A DNA stretch of 64,000 bases, from assembly GCF_008386635.1 (NCBI RefSeq), contig NZ_VUOE01000002.1, positions 558,001 to 622,000 of the forward strand, in the 5' to 3' direction. A model generated the notes under the pieces. It worked only from the letters and a program-made list of their open reading frames with translations, was not told where the DNA came from and did no database searches. Below are positions 47,601 to 57,231 of this stretch, one piece after another. Both the position numbers and the translations under genes were made by a program. The first letter of the stretch is position 1; every line of letters begins with the position of its first letter. The DNA comes from Maribacter flavus (lineage in GTDB: Bacteria > Bacteroidota > Bacteroidia > Flavobacteriales > Flavobacteriaceae).

Positions 47601-49070
47601 ATGAGCTTGAACTATAAGGAAATTAAAACATTGGGTGCCTTAAAAAAGGCAGGATATCAATCCAAAAGTATAAAGGACGAACTTAGGGACAACTTGCGTG
47701 AACTAATTAAATCGGGTGCGGAGACCTTCACCGGGGTTTGGGGCTATGAGGATTCTGTAATTCCAGAATTGGAAAGGGCCATTTTATCCCGACATAATAT
47801 TAACCTTTTGGGACTACGTGGACAAGCGAAAACCCGATTAGCACGCTTGATGGTCAACCTATTGGACGAATATATCCCCGTGGTAGAAGGTTCCGAAATC
47901 AACGACGATCCCATGGCGCCCATGTCCCGCTACGCAAGGGAACTGATTGCCCAAAAAGGGGATGAAACACCCATTGCATGGTTGCCAAAAAGTGAGCGAT
48001 TTTACGAGAAACTGGCCACTCCGGATGTGACCGTGGCCGATCTGATAGGGGACGTAGACCCCATAAAGGCAGCAAACTTAAAATTGTCCTATGCGGATGA
48101 TCGAGTAATCCATTTTGGAATGATACCTAGGGCCAATCGCTGCATCTTCGTAATCAATGAGCTGCCAGATCTACAGGCGCGTATCCAGGTTTCCTTGTTC
48201 AATATTTTGGAGGAGGGCGATATACAGATTCGCGGGTTTAAACTCCGATTGCCTTTGGACATTCAGTTCGTATTCACTGCAAATCCTGAGGATTATACCA
48301 ATCGGGGAAGTATCGTGACGCCGTTGAAGGACCGGATCGGTTCCCAAATCCTTACCCACTATCCCGATGATATTGAAACAGCCCGAAAAATTACGGAACA
48401 AGAGGCACATTTGGATTCCAGACAAACCGATGCCGTTTACGTGCCAGACCTGGCCAAGGACCTTTTGGAACAGATTAGTTTTGAGGCCCGGAACAGTGAA
48501 TATGTGGACGCGAAGAGTGGGGTAAGTGCCCGTACTAGCATCACGGCCTTTGAAAACCTTTTAAGCACCGCTGAACGCAGGGCCTTGTTGACCGGGGCGG
48601 AGAATACCGCAGTGCGGTTGAGCGATTTTTTAGGGGTGATTCCAGCAATAACCGGTAAAATTGAATTGGTTTATGAAGGTGAGCAAGAAGGGGCGGACGT
48701 CGTTGCCGAAATCCTTATAGATGAAGCCGTCAAATCGCTTTTCCCGGAATTTTTCCCCCAGATCAACAAATTACAGCGCAAGGATGAAGAGACGCCGTAT
48801 GATGAGCTATTGCATTGGTTTTTTCAGGGAGAAGGTTTTGAACTTCTAGATGATTTTACGGACGAGGAATACAAAAGGGCATTGGACGGCATACCGCCAC
48901 TGAATGAGTTAATAAAGACTTATCAGCCGGAGTACCCAAAGAGAGATGTCTATTTTTTAAAGGAACTGTTGCTTTGGGGTTTGGTATCGCATAAAAAGCT
49001 CAATAAACATCGGTTTTCAGAAGGCTATCAGTTCAAGGATTTATATAGCAGTTTTTTAAAGGATATATAA
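47601..49070 (+). CDS. MoxR/magnesium-chelatase-like AAA+ ATPase
   Basis: A 489-residue AAA+ protein. Walker A GLRGQAKT (71-78) has the Ala-Lys-Thr ending of MoxR proteins; Walker B lies in CIFVINELPDL, sensor 1 in FVFTANPED, and the arginine-finger region in VTPLKDRIGSQI. The C-terminal 150 residues are a family-specific helical domain. Pairs with the VWA protein, as in ChlI/ChlD and MoxR/VWA systems; the client is not encoded nearby. Confidence 0.88.
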   Translation: MSLNYKEIKTLGALKKAGYQSKSIKDELRDNLRELIKSGAETFTGVWGYEDSVIPELERAILSRHNINLLGLRGQAKTRLARLMVNLLDEYIPVVEGSEINDDPMAPMSRYARELIAQKGDETPIAWLPKSERFYEKLATPDVTVADLIGDVDPIKAANLKLSYADDRVIHFGMIPRANRCIFVINELPDLQARIQVSLFNILEEGDIQIRGFKLRLPLDIQFVFTANPEDYTNRGSIVTPLKDRIGSQILTHYPDDIETARKITEQEAHLDSRQTDAVYVPDLAKDLLEQISFEARNSEYVDAKSGVSARTSITAFENLLSTAERRALLTGAENTAVRLSDFLGVIPAITGKIELVYEGEQEGADVVAEILIDEAVKSLFPEFFPQINKLQRKDEETPYDELLHWFFQGEGFELLDDFTDEEYKRALDGIPPLNELIKTYQPEYPKRDVYFLKELLLWGLVSHKKLNKHRFSEGYQFKDLYSSFLKDI

Positions 49071-49102
49071 AAAAATCCCTTCCAATATTGGAAGGGATTT
49101 TT
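49071..49102. terminator. Perfect 32-bp palindromic bidirectional terminator
   Basis: The sequence AAAAATCCCTTCCAAT and its exact reverse complement meet without a gap, starting directly at the AAA+ stop and ending 25 bp before the end of the convergent membrane protein gene. Confidence 0.9.
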
Positions 49103-49126
49103 AGTTTGATTGGTTATGGTTATTTC

Positions 49127-49615
49127 CTAAGAGTTCCAGGTATCTATGTGCTGGTTCCTATCATCAAAAACATAGGTGCCTACAAATTGCTTGCGATAGC
49201 TATACGTAAGAAACGTAAGGACGAACAGCATTGTATACAGTACAAACATTAAGATTCCAATGGGAAGAAAGGTCACCGGAATCAAATGGTTTTCATAATC
49301 GCTATAGGATAACAGCGTAATTAAAGTCTCAATAATTTTAAATAGGTAGACCAGGCTGACGATGTAAAGTCCGTATTCCAAATTTCGCATGGGAACATCG
49401 CTCAACTCCCTTTCCCTAATTTTAAACCACATCACGTATAAAAAAACGAGATGTACCAAGGAAAGGATTGGGAAAATATAATTGTCCACCTTAAAAAAGT
49501 AGAACTTGTTGGTGTAAAGTCCGTAAAAACTCAACACATTGAGTAGAACGATACTGATCAAGGATAAAAGCAGCGTAAGCTTCCAAGAAAAAACCCTTTT
49601 TATGGTACTGAGCAT
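49127..49615 (-). CDS. Membrane protein of unknown function
   Basis: A 162-residue protein with about four membrane helices and a hydrophilic C-terminus (SYRKQFVGTYVFDDRNQH). ATG 49615 (MLSTIKRVFSW) is used; the longer frame begins with TTG. I do not recognise the family. Confidence 0.65.
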   Translation of the reverse strand: MLSTIKRVFSWKLTLLLSLISIVLLNVLSFYGLYTNKFYFFKVDNYIFPILSLVHLVFLYVMWFKIRERELSDVPMRNLEYGLYIVSLVYLFKIIETLITLLSYSDYENHLIPVTFLPIGILMFVLYTMLFVLTFLTYSYRKQFVGTYVFDDRNQHIDTWNS

Positions 49616-49752
49616 ATTTGATCTTTCGGTTTTGAATATGATTGATTCCTTATAAAACGGAAACAACTTTGGTTTATTCTAAAAACTCGATGAACGGTAC
49701 GTTCTTCTTTTAAAAGGAAAATTCTAAATTTAATATTCTAATTTTCAATACT

Positions 49753-50190
49753 TTATGAAATCCATTTTTTAGCTATGGCCTTGTTGGAGAATACAATTAG
49801 GGCTATGGCGATGACCAAGATCATAATGGGCATAATCATCGCATTTGGCCCATAGACTTCAAAAGTATCGCTCATAAAAAAGTTATAGCTCATTTGTCCC
49901 AAAAGCCCAAGCAAGGAAATAATGAATAACGGCTTGGCCCATTTTTTCCGTAGAAGTAGAAAAATACATGCAATGGTACCACCCCAAACGGCGATCGCGA
50001 AGGCTGCAGTAACCCAGGCAGGTTGTGTTTCATATAGATTTCGTTCCGCCTCCGTCATCGCGGCGCGCACTTCATCGGACATGTACGCCTGTCCGATATA
50101 GGCCATCGCTCCGGCCAAATTCCAAAGTAATGCCAAAACACTTACGATCCAAAACCACGCAGGTGGTTTTATTTTAGTTTCAGTTGTCAT
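49753..50190 (-). CDS. Four-helix membrane protein of unknown function
   Basis: A 145-residue protein with four membrane helices; the first follows PPAWFWIVSVLALLWNLAGAM, and a conserved-looking acidic loop SDEVRAAMTEAERNLYETQPAW lies between helices 1 and 2. I recall relatives in flavobacteria labelled as sugar transporters, without clear support. Divergent from the TruA-like gene. Confidence 0.7.
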   Translation of the reverse strand: MTTETKIKPPAWFWIVSVLALLWNLAGAMAYIGQAYMSDEVRAAMTEAERNLYETQPAWVTAAFAIAVWGGTIACIFLLLRKKWAKPLFIISLLGLLGQMSYNFFMSDTFEVYGPNAMIMPIMILVIAIALIVFSNKAIAKKWIS

Positions 50191-50278
50191 AATTATTGGT
50201 TTTGATTAGTTGTGTTTAAATTACAAAAAAGTTGTAAGCAATGAACGATCCTTCTTATTTTAGATCCATACTCCAAAA

Positions 50279-51064
50279 ATGAAAAGAACCCGTTACTTTT
50301 ATCTGATTCGTATCCAATATTTAGGATTTAGATACAGCGGATGGCAAAAACAGCCTGGCCGAAAGACTGTTGAAGGCATGTTGGACAAAACGTTCAGACA
50401 CGTACTACCAGATGCAAAGTTCAAAATTTTGGGTTCCGGACGTACCGATTCCAAGGTTTCCGCCTTGGATGGCGTTTTTGAACTGTTTTTGGATGATACG
50501 CCCTTGCCCGATTTTGAAACCTTTTTACCTATCTTTAATAGGAACCTTCCACCGGATATTCGTGCGTTGGACATAAAATCCGTTTCCAAGGATTTCAATA
50601 TCATCAAAAACAGCAAATCTAAGGAATATGTATACCTATTTTCCTACGGGGAAAAGAACCATCCCTTTTGTGCGCCTTTTCTTTACAATGTCATTGAAAA
50701 CCTTAACATTTCACTGATGAAAGAGGTCGCACCCCATTTTGTGGGTACGCATGACTTTTCTACATATACAGCCCGATTAAAACCCAATACGCAGGTTATA
50801 CGGACCGTAGACTATTGTGAAATTTTGGAAAACGACCTAATATACGGTTCCTTTTTTCCCAATAATAGCTATAAACTTGTGGTTAGGGGACAAGGGTTTA
50901 TGCGCTACCAAATTAGAATGATCATGGGCGCCTTGATCCAATTGGGCAAAGGCGAACTCGGGGAGCAGGAAATTCTGGATTCCCTAAATCCCGATATAAA
51001 ATTAAGATTGACTACCGTAGCCCCTGGCTCAGGACTCATATTGAACGAGGTAAAATTCGATTGA
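50279..51064 (+). CDS. TruA-family pseudouridine synthase, divergent paralogue
   Basis: A 261-residue TruA-fold protein. It has YLGFRYSGWQKQPGRKTVEG, the catalytic aspartate D57 in GSGRTDSKVSA (canonical TruA has RTDAGVHA), GTHDFSTYTAR and the C-terminal GFMRYQIRMIMGALIQLGKG. The altered loop and low similarity to ordinary TruA suggest a paralogue; many flavobacteria also carry a canonical truA. It should isomerise uridines in tRNA or another RNA; target unknown. Confidence 0.85.
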   Translation: MKRTRYFYLIRIQYLGFRYSGWQKQPGRKTVEGMLDKTFRHVLPDAKFKILGSGRTDSKVSALDGVFELFLDDTPLPDFETFLPIFNRNLPPDIRALDIKSVSKDFNIIKNSKSKEYVYLFSYGEKNHPFCAPFLYNVIENLNISLMKEVAPHFVGTHDFSTYTARLKPNTQVIRTVDYCEILENDLIYGSFFPNNSYKLVVRGQGFMRYQIRMIMGALIQLGKGELGEQEILDSLNPDIKLRLTTVAPGSGLILNEVKFD

Positions 51065-51106
51065 TACGACTTGGGGCTTTTGACTATATTTAAATAAATT
51101 TCCGGT

Positions 51107-52198
51107 ATGGTGAAAAGAAAAATTGGATTGCCAAAAAGAAAGAAAAAGGTATCGCGTGTTCGGGAAAAAGTAGGTGCCGCCCCGGGAACGGTCAGTTATT
51201 TGGGTACTAAAGAGAAGTCGGAAAGTCTCGTATTCATTACCACCTACGATTCAGAAGAGGTGGAGACCCAGGAACATAAACGATTGGAAGATATCCTCCA
51301 ATATCAAAAGGACCCACGAACATCTTGGATCAATGTTATTGGCATTACGGATGTACGTTTTATAGAGGAATTGGGGCAGGGTTTCGCCCTGAACAACCTC
51401 CTTTTGGAGGATGCCGTGGATACGGACCAACGTCCAAAAATCGACGAATATGATGGTTATATTTTTGGGGTTTTTAAAATGCTCTATTTGAACGAAAACG
51501 ATGAAATTGTTCCTGAACATATCGCTATGGTACTCATGACGAATTCCGTGCTGGTTTTTCAGGAAGTCAAGGATGATGTTTTCAACGGGGTGCGGAATAG
51601 AATAAACTCAAAATCCGGACGAATACGGAGTCGAGGTGCAGATTATTTGTTCTTCGCACTCTTGGATGCCATCATCGACAATTATTTTTTGGTTCTGGAG
51701 CACATTAATCACCGTATTGAACTCTTGGAGGATGAAGTCTATGCCGACCCAAAACCTGAGGTGGCCCACCAAATACAACTGTTAAAGAAAGAGGTATTGA
51801 AAATACGACGCTGGGTCTTCCCCGTAAAGGAGTTGGTGAGCAGGCTCATCGATTCTGAAAGCCCCCTGATCAAACACGATACCAAGTTATTTCTACGGGA
51901 CGCTTTGGACCACTCCCTGGAAATAAACGAAACACTTCAGATTTACAGGGAAATGAGTATGAGCCTTATGGAAATGTACATGAGCAACATGAGCAATAAA
52001 ATGAACGAGGTGATGAAGGTATTGACCATTATGGCGTCCATTTTCATTCCACTGACCTTTATTGCGGGTATCTATGGTATGAATTTCGAACACATGCCGG
52101 AACTACATTATAAATATGGGTATTATGCAGTTTGGGCCGTAATGATCCTGCTTTTCATAGGAATGATGGTCTATTTTAAAAGAAAGGACTGGCTGTAG
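51107..52198 (+). CDS. corA: Magnesium/cobalt transporter CorA
   Basis: A 363-residue divalent-cation channel. The long cytoplasmic domain ends in the two C-terminal membrane helices; the pore signature GMN is at 324-326 (IYGMNFEHMPEL), and EVMKVLTIMASIFIPLTFIAGIYG is the first helix. The N-terminal 20 residues are very basic (KRKIGLPKRKKKVSRVREK), an unusual feature that might touch membrane or nucleic acid. Convergent with cysM. Confidence 0.95.
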   Translation: MVKRKIGLPKRKKKVSRVREKVGAAPGTVSYLGTKEKSESLVFITTYDSEEVETQEHKRLEDILQYQKDPRTSWINVIGITDVRFIEELGQGFALNNLLLEDAVDTDQRPKIDEYDGYIFGVFKMLYLNENDEIVPEHIAMVLMTNSVLVFQEVKDDVFNGVRNRINSKSGRIRSRGADYLFFALLDAIIDNYFLVLEHINHRIELLEDEVYADPKPEVAHQIQLLKKEVLKIRRWVFPVKELVSRLIDSESPLIKHDTKLFLRDALDHSLEINETLQIYREMSMSLMEMYMSNMSNKMNEVMKVLTIMASIFIPLTFIAGIYGMNFEHMPELHYKYGYYAVWAVMILLFIGMMVYFKRKDWL

Positions 52199-52210
52199 AA
52201 AATTGTCCGA

Positions 52211-53095
52211 TCAATCGAACAGATTTGAGGAAAGATAACGGTCACCCCTATCGCACACGATGGATACAATGACACCACGTTCCAATTGCTCGGCCAAACG
52301 AAGTGCCACTGTAGCGGCCCCTCCAGAACTCATACCGGAAAAAATGCCTTCTTCCTTGGCCAATCGTTTTGCCATTTCCACCGCTTCTGCCTCACTGACT
52401 TCCATCACCGTATCCACTTTGGAGGCATCGAATATTTTGGGCAGGTATTCTTTTGGCCATTTACGTATGCCGGGTATTTTAGAGTTGTCCGTGGGTTGTA
52501 CCCCAACAATCTGAATATCCTTATTTTTCTCCTTTAGGAACGTTGATGTTCCCATAATGGTGCCCGTTGTCCCCATGGAGGAAACGAAATGGGTGACGGT
52601 ACCTTGGGTGTCCCTCCAGATTTCGGGTCCGGTGGTCATGTAATGTGCCTTCCAGTTGTCGTCGTTGGCAAATTGGTTGACCATGACAAAACCTTCTTTT
52701 TCGACCTTGTTTTCGGCATAATCGCGGGCACCCTCGATACCTATATCGGATGGTGTAAGGGTCACTTTTGCTCCATAGGCGCGCATAGTTTGTACCCGTT
52801 CCTTGGTTGAATTTTCGGGCATTACGAGTTCAATGTCCAATCCGAATATTCCTGCTATCATCGCCAAAGCAATGCCCGTATTTCCGCTGGTAGCCTCAAT
52901 GAGTTTGTCCGTCGGTTTTAAACTTCCACGTTCAAGTCCGCTTTTGATCATATTATAGGCGGCCCTATCCTTTACACTGCCTCCTGGGTTATGGCCCTCC
53001 ATTTTAAACAGTAGTTTAACGTTGGGATTGGTGTTCAATACTTTGGATTCCACCAACGGGGTGTTTCCAATAAGGTCAAGAATCGAATTAGACAT
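52211..53095 (-). CDS. cysM: Cysteine synthase (O-acetylserine sulfhydrylase B type)
   Basis: A 294-residue PLP enzyme making cysteine from O-acetylserine and sulfide or thiosulfate. K42 in HNPGGSVKDRAAYNMI binds PLP; TSGNTGIALAMIA and VSSMGTTGTIMGTS hold the substrate and phosphate. Compact length fits CysM. Its start overlaps the end of the serine acetyltransferase gene by 8 bp, so both cysteine-synthesis steps are coupled. Confidence 0.94.
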   Translation of the reverse strand: MSNSILDLIGNTPLVESKVLNTNPNVKLLFKMEGHNPGGSVKDRAAYNMIKSGLERGSLKPTDKLIEATSGNTGIALAMIAGIFGLDIELVMPENSTKERVQTMRAYGAKVTLTPSDIGIEGARDYAENKVEKEGFVMVNQFANDDNWKAHYMTTGPEIWRDTQGTVTHFVSSMGTTGTIMGTSTFLKEKNKDIQIVGVQPTDNSKIPGIRKWPKEYLPKIFDASKVDTVMEVSEAEAVEMAKRLAKEEGIFSGMSSGGAATVALRLAEQLERGVIVSIVCDRGDRYLSSNLFD

Positions 53096-53879
53096 CGGTC
53101 TGGGTTTTGATTTTTATTTCTGGGGAGTGGTAAACGGTGCTATTTGCTGGAACCGAGGACGTCAGCCAAGCATTTCCCCCAATAATACTGTTGGCACCAA
53201 TGACCGTATTCCCTCCTAAAATCGTGGCATTGGCATAGATTGTAACGTTGTCCTCAATAGTGGGATGCCTTTTCGTCTGCTGCAAATGTTTGGCCACATA
53301 CAGCCCGCCCAGCGTGACACCCTGATAGATTTTCACATGGTTTTTAATGATGGCCGTCTCGCCGATGACAACACCTGTTCCATGGTCGATATGGAAGGAA
53401 TCGCCAATTTGGGCGCCTGGGTTGATGTCCACACCGGTTTGGCGATGGGCATATTCTGTCATTAATCGGGGTACCAAGGGAAAACCTATGGTATAGAGCT
53501 CATGGGCAAGCCTGTAAATGGCAATGGCATAAAAACCGGGATAGGCCATATAAACCTCCTCAATGGAAAGGGATGCAGGGTCGCAGTTAACCGTGGCTTC
53601 CGCATCCATGTTCAATTTTTCAAGAATGCCGGGTAGCTTTTGCACATAATTTCCCCAAATTTTCTTGCAGGGTTTTTGACAATCCCAACAAGCCAAATCT
53701 ACAAGATTGTCGAATTGCGCTTCTAGTTTTTCCAAGTTATCCGCCACGGGGATTTCAATATCGAACAAGGTATGGAAAAGGAGGTCCGTAAAGGCTTCGG
53801 TATCTTTCTTCAACCGAAACCGCAGGTTTGGCTGCTTCTTGTGAAGTTTTATTTTTTCAACGATGGATGGGTGGCTCAT
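53088..53879 (-). CDS. cysE: Serine O-acetyltransferase
   Basis: A 263-residue left-handed beta-helix acetyltransferase making O-acetylserine. The catalytic region GAQIGDSFHIDHGTGVVIGE and VKIYQGVTLGGLYV is intact (His in the HIDHG pair). The N-terminal 110 residues form the helical domain, with an unusual DLACWDCQKPCKKIW cysteine-containing stretch near residue 76. Coupled to cysM. A perfect -7 box TAATTTTG lies 18-25 bp upstream. Confidence 0.93.
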   Translation of the reverse strand: MSHPSIVEKIKLHKKQPNLRFRLKKDTEAFTDLLFHTLFDIEIPVADNLEKLEAQFDNLVDLACWDCQKPCKKIWGNYVQKLPGILEKLNMDAEATVNCDPASLSIEEVYMAYPGFYAIAIYRLAHELYTIGFPLVPRLMTEYAHRQTGVDINPGAQIGDSFHIDHGTGVVIGETAIIKNHVKIYQGVTLGGLYVAKHLQQTKRHPTIEDNVTIYANATILGGNTVIGANSIIGGNAWLTSSVPANSTVYHSPEIKIKTQTDV

Positions 53880-53896
53880 TGGCTTGGTTTATCTTT

Positions 53897-53904
53897 CAAA
53901 ATTA
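53897..53904 (-). promoter_or_regulatory. -7 element of the cysE-cysM operon
   Basis: Minus-strand TAATTTTG, perfect TANNTTTG, with about 12 nt leader before the cysE ATG. No -33 at standard distance. Confidence 0.45.
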
Positions 53905-53972
53905 ACCATTAATTCAAAAGGTCTTCCTCGCAAATGGTTAACTTTAGCTTAAAATCACAATACCGTAGTCGT

Positions 53973-54653
53973 ATGTCACAAACCGTAATTACTAAAAATA
54001 CACTCGATTTTTTAAACGATCTAAAAAAGAACAATAACAGGGATTGGTTCGAGCAACATAAAAAGCGGTTCAAGGTCCAGCAGGCTGAGGTCAAGAAGTT
54101 TTTTCAGGTAGTTATGGACAAGTTGAATATGCATGATAAGATAGAAAAAATGAAAGTTTTCCGGATTTATAGGGATATCCGGTTTTCAAAGGACAAAACA
54201 CCTTATAAGTTCAATTTTTCGGCCTCATTTACTAGAATGGGAGCGGATCGTAGAGGAGGCTATTACGTGCATATACAACCCGAAGGTAGTTTCATCGCCA
54301 CTGGATTTTGGAATCCAGAAAAGGACGATTTGCACAGGATTCGAAAGGAGTTCGAGGTGGACGCCATCGAGTTTAGGTGTATTATGGAAAACCATGACTT
54401 CCAAAAAATCTGGGGAAGTTTGGAAGGGGAGGAGCTAAAGACCGCGCCTAAGGGATTTGATAAGGATGATCCCAACATCGACCTCATCCGCAAGAAACAG
54501 TATATTTTTATGCGAAGGTTTACAGATCAAGAAGTATTAGCACCTGATTTTGTAGAGAAAATCAACGAATCCTTTATGGCTATTCGGCCTTTTTTTGATT
54601 TAATGAGCAACATTTTGACCACGGACCTTAACGGGGAGTCGCTTTTAGGCTAG
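53973..54653 (+). CDS. DUF2461 family protein
   Basis: A 226-residue protein of the DUF2461 (TIGR02453) family: TLDFLNDLKKNNNRDWFEQHK near the start, FRIYRDIRFSKDKTPYKFNF, and GGYYVHIQPEGSFIATGFW. No function is established. ATG 53973 (MSQTVITKNTLDF) is used rather than one 13 codons upstream, which overlaps the divergent promoter region. The 3' end overlaps the convergent gene by 9 bp. Confidence 0.92.
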   Translation: MSQTVITKNTLDFLNDLKKNNNRDWFEQHKKRFKVQQAEVKKFFQVVMDKLNMHDKIEKMKVFRIYRDIRFSKDKTPYKFNFSASFTRMGADRRGGYYVHIQPEGSFIATGFWNPEKDDLHRIRKEFEVDAIEFRCIMENHDFQKIWGSLEGEELKTAPKGFDKDDPNIDLIRKKQYIFMRRFTDQEVLAPDFVEKINESFMAIRPFFDLMSNILTTDLNGESLLG

Positions 54654-55052
54654 GACACCGTCCTCAAAATACTGTATCTGGTCCTGAAGTCTCTTGATGA
54701 CCATGTTCATCATCCTTTTGTTCAAGGCCGATGAGTTTTTAATATAGGTTTCATATTCTTCCAATGTAAATTGACCTATAATCATTCCTTTTAAGGAATT
54801 ACGGTACTTGATATCCTTCTGGATGGCGTTAATAATGTAGCCCAACCTATTTTCCAAACTTAGGCTATAAAAGGAATTCTTTCCTTTCACGATATAATTT
54901 TGAAAGGAAGCCAGCAACAAACCGTTCTGAAGTTTGATTACCGGGCGCAGCGTTTTGTTCTGGAAACGTTCCTCCTCGCTCATGTTCGGGAGAATTTTTG
55001 CGGAAGGAATTTCGGGGCGAATCTGAAGCAACTTTTGGGACCTGTCGTTCAT
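54645..55052 (-). CDS. Conserved flavobacterial protein, unknown function
   Basis: A 135-residue soluble helical protein (EERFQNKTLRPVIKLQNGLL, YRNSLKGMIIGQFTLEEYETYIKNSSALNKRMMNMV). I recall close relatives in Flavobacteriaceae being named glyoxalase, but no VOC motif is visible, so that name appears wrong. Converges on DUF2461 with a 9-bp overlap. Confidence 0.75.
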   Translation of the reverse strand: MNDRSQKLLQIRPEIPSAKILPNMSEEERFQNKTLRPVIKLQNGLLLASFQNYIVKGKNSFYSLSLENRLGYIINAIQKDIKYRNSLKGMIIGQFTLEEYETYIKNSSALNKRMMNMVIKRLQDQIQYFEDGVLA

Positions 55053-55400
55053 TTTGTGCGGTTTTTATAAAGGTAGCCATTAAAGTCCGCTTGGATTTGC
55101 GTTGGGATATTAGTTTTTAACGGGGTTATAAACAATGCCCTTCTTTCACACATTTAAAATTGGTTTAATAGATTTTCTATTGCATATTTTGGGTTTAACC
55201 AAGGACAATGAAATGTTAAAGGATCTGTTGACGTGGCCTAAAAATCGGCGATTATCCTAAAATCCGACCTATATTTTTGCTGATTCCATAGTACGCTGGC
55301 ACAACATTTTACATCTTCATAAATCCGTCTGTTAAATATGGTGAAGGGCCCTATTTCCTTACTTTTTTCGTTATAATTTTGACCTGTAAAACAATACGTT
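55053..55400. promoter_or_regulatory. Divergent intergenic region with thioesterase promoter (55374-55381)
   Basis: No gene in these 348 bases. TAATTTTG at 55374-55381 is a perfect -7 box 20 bp before the thioesterase ATG. A second perfect box, TATTTTTG, lies at 55272-55279 and could start a longer leader. The remainder is AT-rich without clear structure. Confidence 0.45.
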
Positions 55401-55802
55401 ATGAGATTCCATACTAGAAAATTAGTAAAGCCGGAAGACCTGAATTCCAACGGAACGTTGTTTGGTGGGAAAGTATTGGCATGGATCGATGAGGAAGCCG
55501 CCCTATATAGTATCATACAGCTTGAGAACAGCAAGATAGTCACCAAATACATGTCCGAAATCAATTTCATGAGTGCCGCCAAACAAGGGGACATTGTTGA
55601 AATTGGGGTTCAGGTCGTGAAATTCGGGAAAACCTCGCTTACCTTGAACTGTGAGGTTCGAAACAAAATGAACCACGAGACCATTGTTACCGTGGACAAC
55701 ATTATCATGGTAAACCTAGGTGACGACGGCAAACCAGCCCCGCATGGTAAGACAAAGGTTGAGTTCGTGAAAGACAGACTGGCAGCGGCGGAAACCACCT
55801 AA
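55401..55802 (+). CDS. Acyl-CoA thioesterase, YciA/BACH-type hotdog
   Basis: A 133-residue hotdog thioesterase: VKPEDLNSNGTLFGGKVLAWIDEEAAL carries the N/D-type active site of the YciA-BFIT group, followed by FMSAAKQGDIVEIGVQVVKFGKTSLTL. It hydrolyses acyl-CoA in the cytosol. Convergent with the dipeptidase gene (4 bp apart). Confidence 0.92.
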   Translation: MRFHTRKLVKPEDLNSNGTLFGGKVLAWIDEEAALYSIIQLENSKIVTKYMSEINFMSAAKQGDIVEIGVQVVKFGKTSLTLNCEVRNKMNHETIVTVDNIIMVNLGDDGKPAPHGKTKVEFVKDRLAAAETT

Positions 55803-55806
55803 AATA

Positions 55807-57090
55807 TTAGGACATGGTTTTGGCGATGGCCTGTACTTCGTCCAATACCCGGAGTAAATTACCGCTCCAAAGCTTGGCGATTTCTTCTTCGGTGTAGCCT
55901 CTTTTCACAAGCTCCAGGGTAACATTGAAGGTTTCTGATGCATCGGACCATCCGTCGATGCCTCCGCCTCCATCAAAATCGGAGCTAATACCTACGTGGT
56001 CAATACCTATCAATTTGACCATGTAGTCGATATGGTCCACAAAATCCGAAACGTTCACGGGTTCAGGGGCATCTTTTCTGCTTTTTACCAATTCCTGGCC
56101 CATCTGGGTTACCTTGGGATAGTTTTCCATAAATGCGGCCCTTTGCTCGTCCGTAAGGCTTCTAAACTGTGAACGCTCGTACCATTCGATACCTAGCGAG
56201 TCCGCTATCTGCTGATATACCTCTTTCATATAGGCTGCACGGGCTTCGTGCTTTTCCGTATTAAGATAGGAACTAAAAGCGACCGTTTGGACAACGCCCC
56301 CGTTTTCCTTCATCAGCATCAACTGCTCGTCGTCCAGATTCCTGCTATGGTCGCACAGTGCCCTGGCCGAGGAATGGGATGCAATTATCGGAGCCTTGGA
56401 CAACGCGATCATCTGTTTCATGGCTTCTTTCGATGGATGGGAAACATCCACCATAATTCCTAATCTATTCATCTCTTTTACAGCTTCTTTTCCTAATTCA
56501 CTTAAACCATTGTGTAACCATACGGAATCCGCTTCGCCCGTGTTTGAATCGCTGAATTGGCTATGACCGTTGTGGGCCAGCGAAATGTAGCGCGCCCCAA
56601 GTTCATGGTAGCGTTCAAACTCCGACAAATCCTCGCCCATAGGGTAGGCATTTTCCACCCCGATCATGGCCACTTTTTTGCCTTCATCGTGGATGCGGCG
56701 TACATCTTCGGAGGTAAGTGCTAGATTGATTTTGTCCGGGGCAATCTCTTCACAAAGCCTGTGGATGGCATCGAACTTCGCCATGGCGTTTTCCTTCCCT
56801 TTGGCATAACCTTCGGCCGTTAGGGTATCCTGTCCCGTATAGACGATCAACCATGCCACGTCCAGACCTCCTTCCTCCATTTTAGGAAGATTTATCTGGG
56901 TATTCAGGCGCTGGGTATAGTTGATACTATCCGTGAAATTGGCCACATTGATGTCATCATGGGTGTCCAATGTGATTACGTTGTTATGGATACGCCTGGC
57001 CTTTTCCTCAAGGGATTCCGCCACCTGTGGTTTTTCCTCTTTACAGGCAAATACTGCCAAAACGCCTAAAATATAGATGTACCGCTTCAT
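55807..57090 (-). CDS. Membrane dipeptidase (peptidase M19), lipoprotein
   Basis: A 427-residue renal-dipeptidase-type enzyme exported as a lipoprotein (lipobox AVFAC, C16). Zn ligands: H44 and D46 in LDTHDDIN, the bridging glutamate in IGVENAYPMGED, and later histidines in VDVSHPSK and IASHSSARAL; the DHVGISSDFDGGGG segment is typical. It would cleave dipeptides, including D-residue or wall-derived ones, at the envelope. Confidence 0.94.
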   Translation of the reverse strand: MKRYIYILGVLAVFACKEEKPQVAESLEEKARRIHNNVITLDTHDDINVANFTDSINYTQRLNTQINLPKMEEGGLDVAWLIVYTGQDTLTAEGYAKGKENAMAKFDAIHRLCEEIAPDKINLALTSEDVRRIHDEGKKVAMIGVENAYPMGEDLSEFERYHELGARYISLAHNGHSQFSDSNTGEADSVWLHNGLSELGKEAVKEMNRLGIMVDVSHPSKEAMKQMIALSKAPIIASHSSARALCDHSRNLDDEQLMLMKENGGVVQTVAFSSYLNTEKHEARAAYMKEVYQQIADSLGIEWYERSQFRSLTDEQRAAFMENYPKVTQMGQELVKSRKDAPEPVNVSDFVDHIDYMVKLIGIDHVGISSDFDGGGGIDGWSDASETFNVTLELVKRGYTEEEIAKLWSGNLLRVLDEVQAIAKTMS

Positions 57091-57231
57091 TTTGTACCAT
57101 TTTATACCTACAAATAAAGACTATTCACAACAAAAAAGGAAGCCTAGGGAACATTTAATTGTGGGTAGACCATGAAAGGGTCAATTTTATTTCCTGAAAA
57201 CTAAGAAGGACCCCAAAACTACTACCCATTC

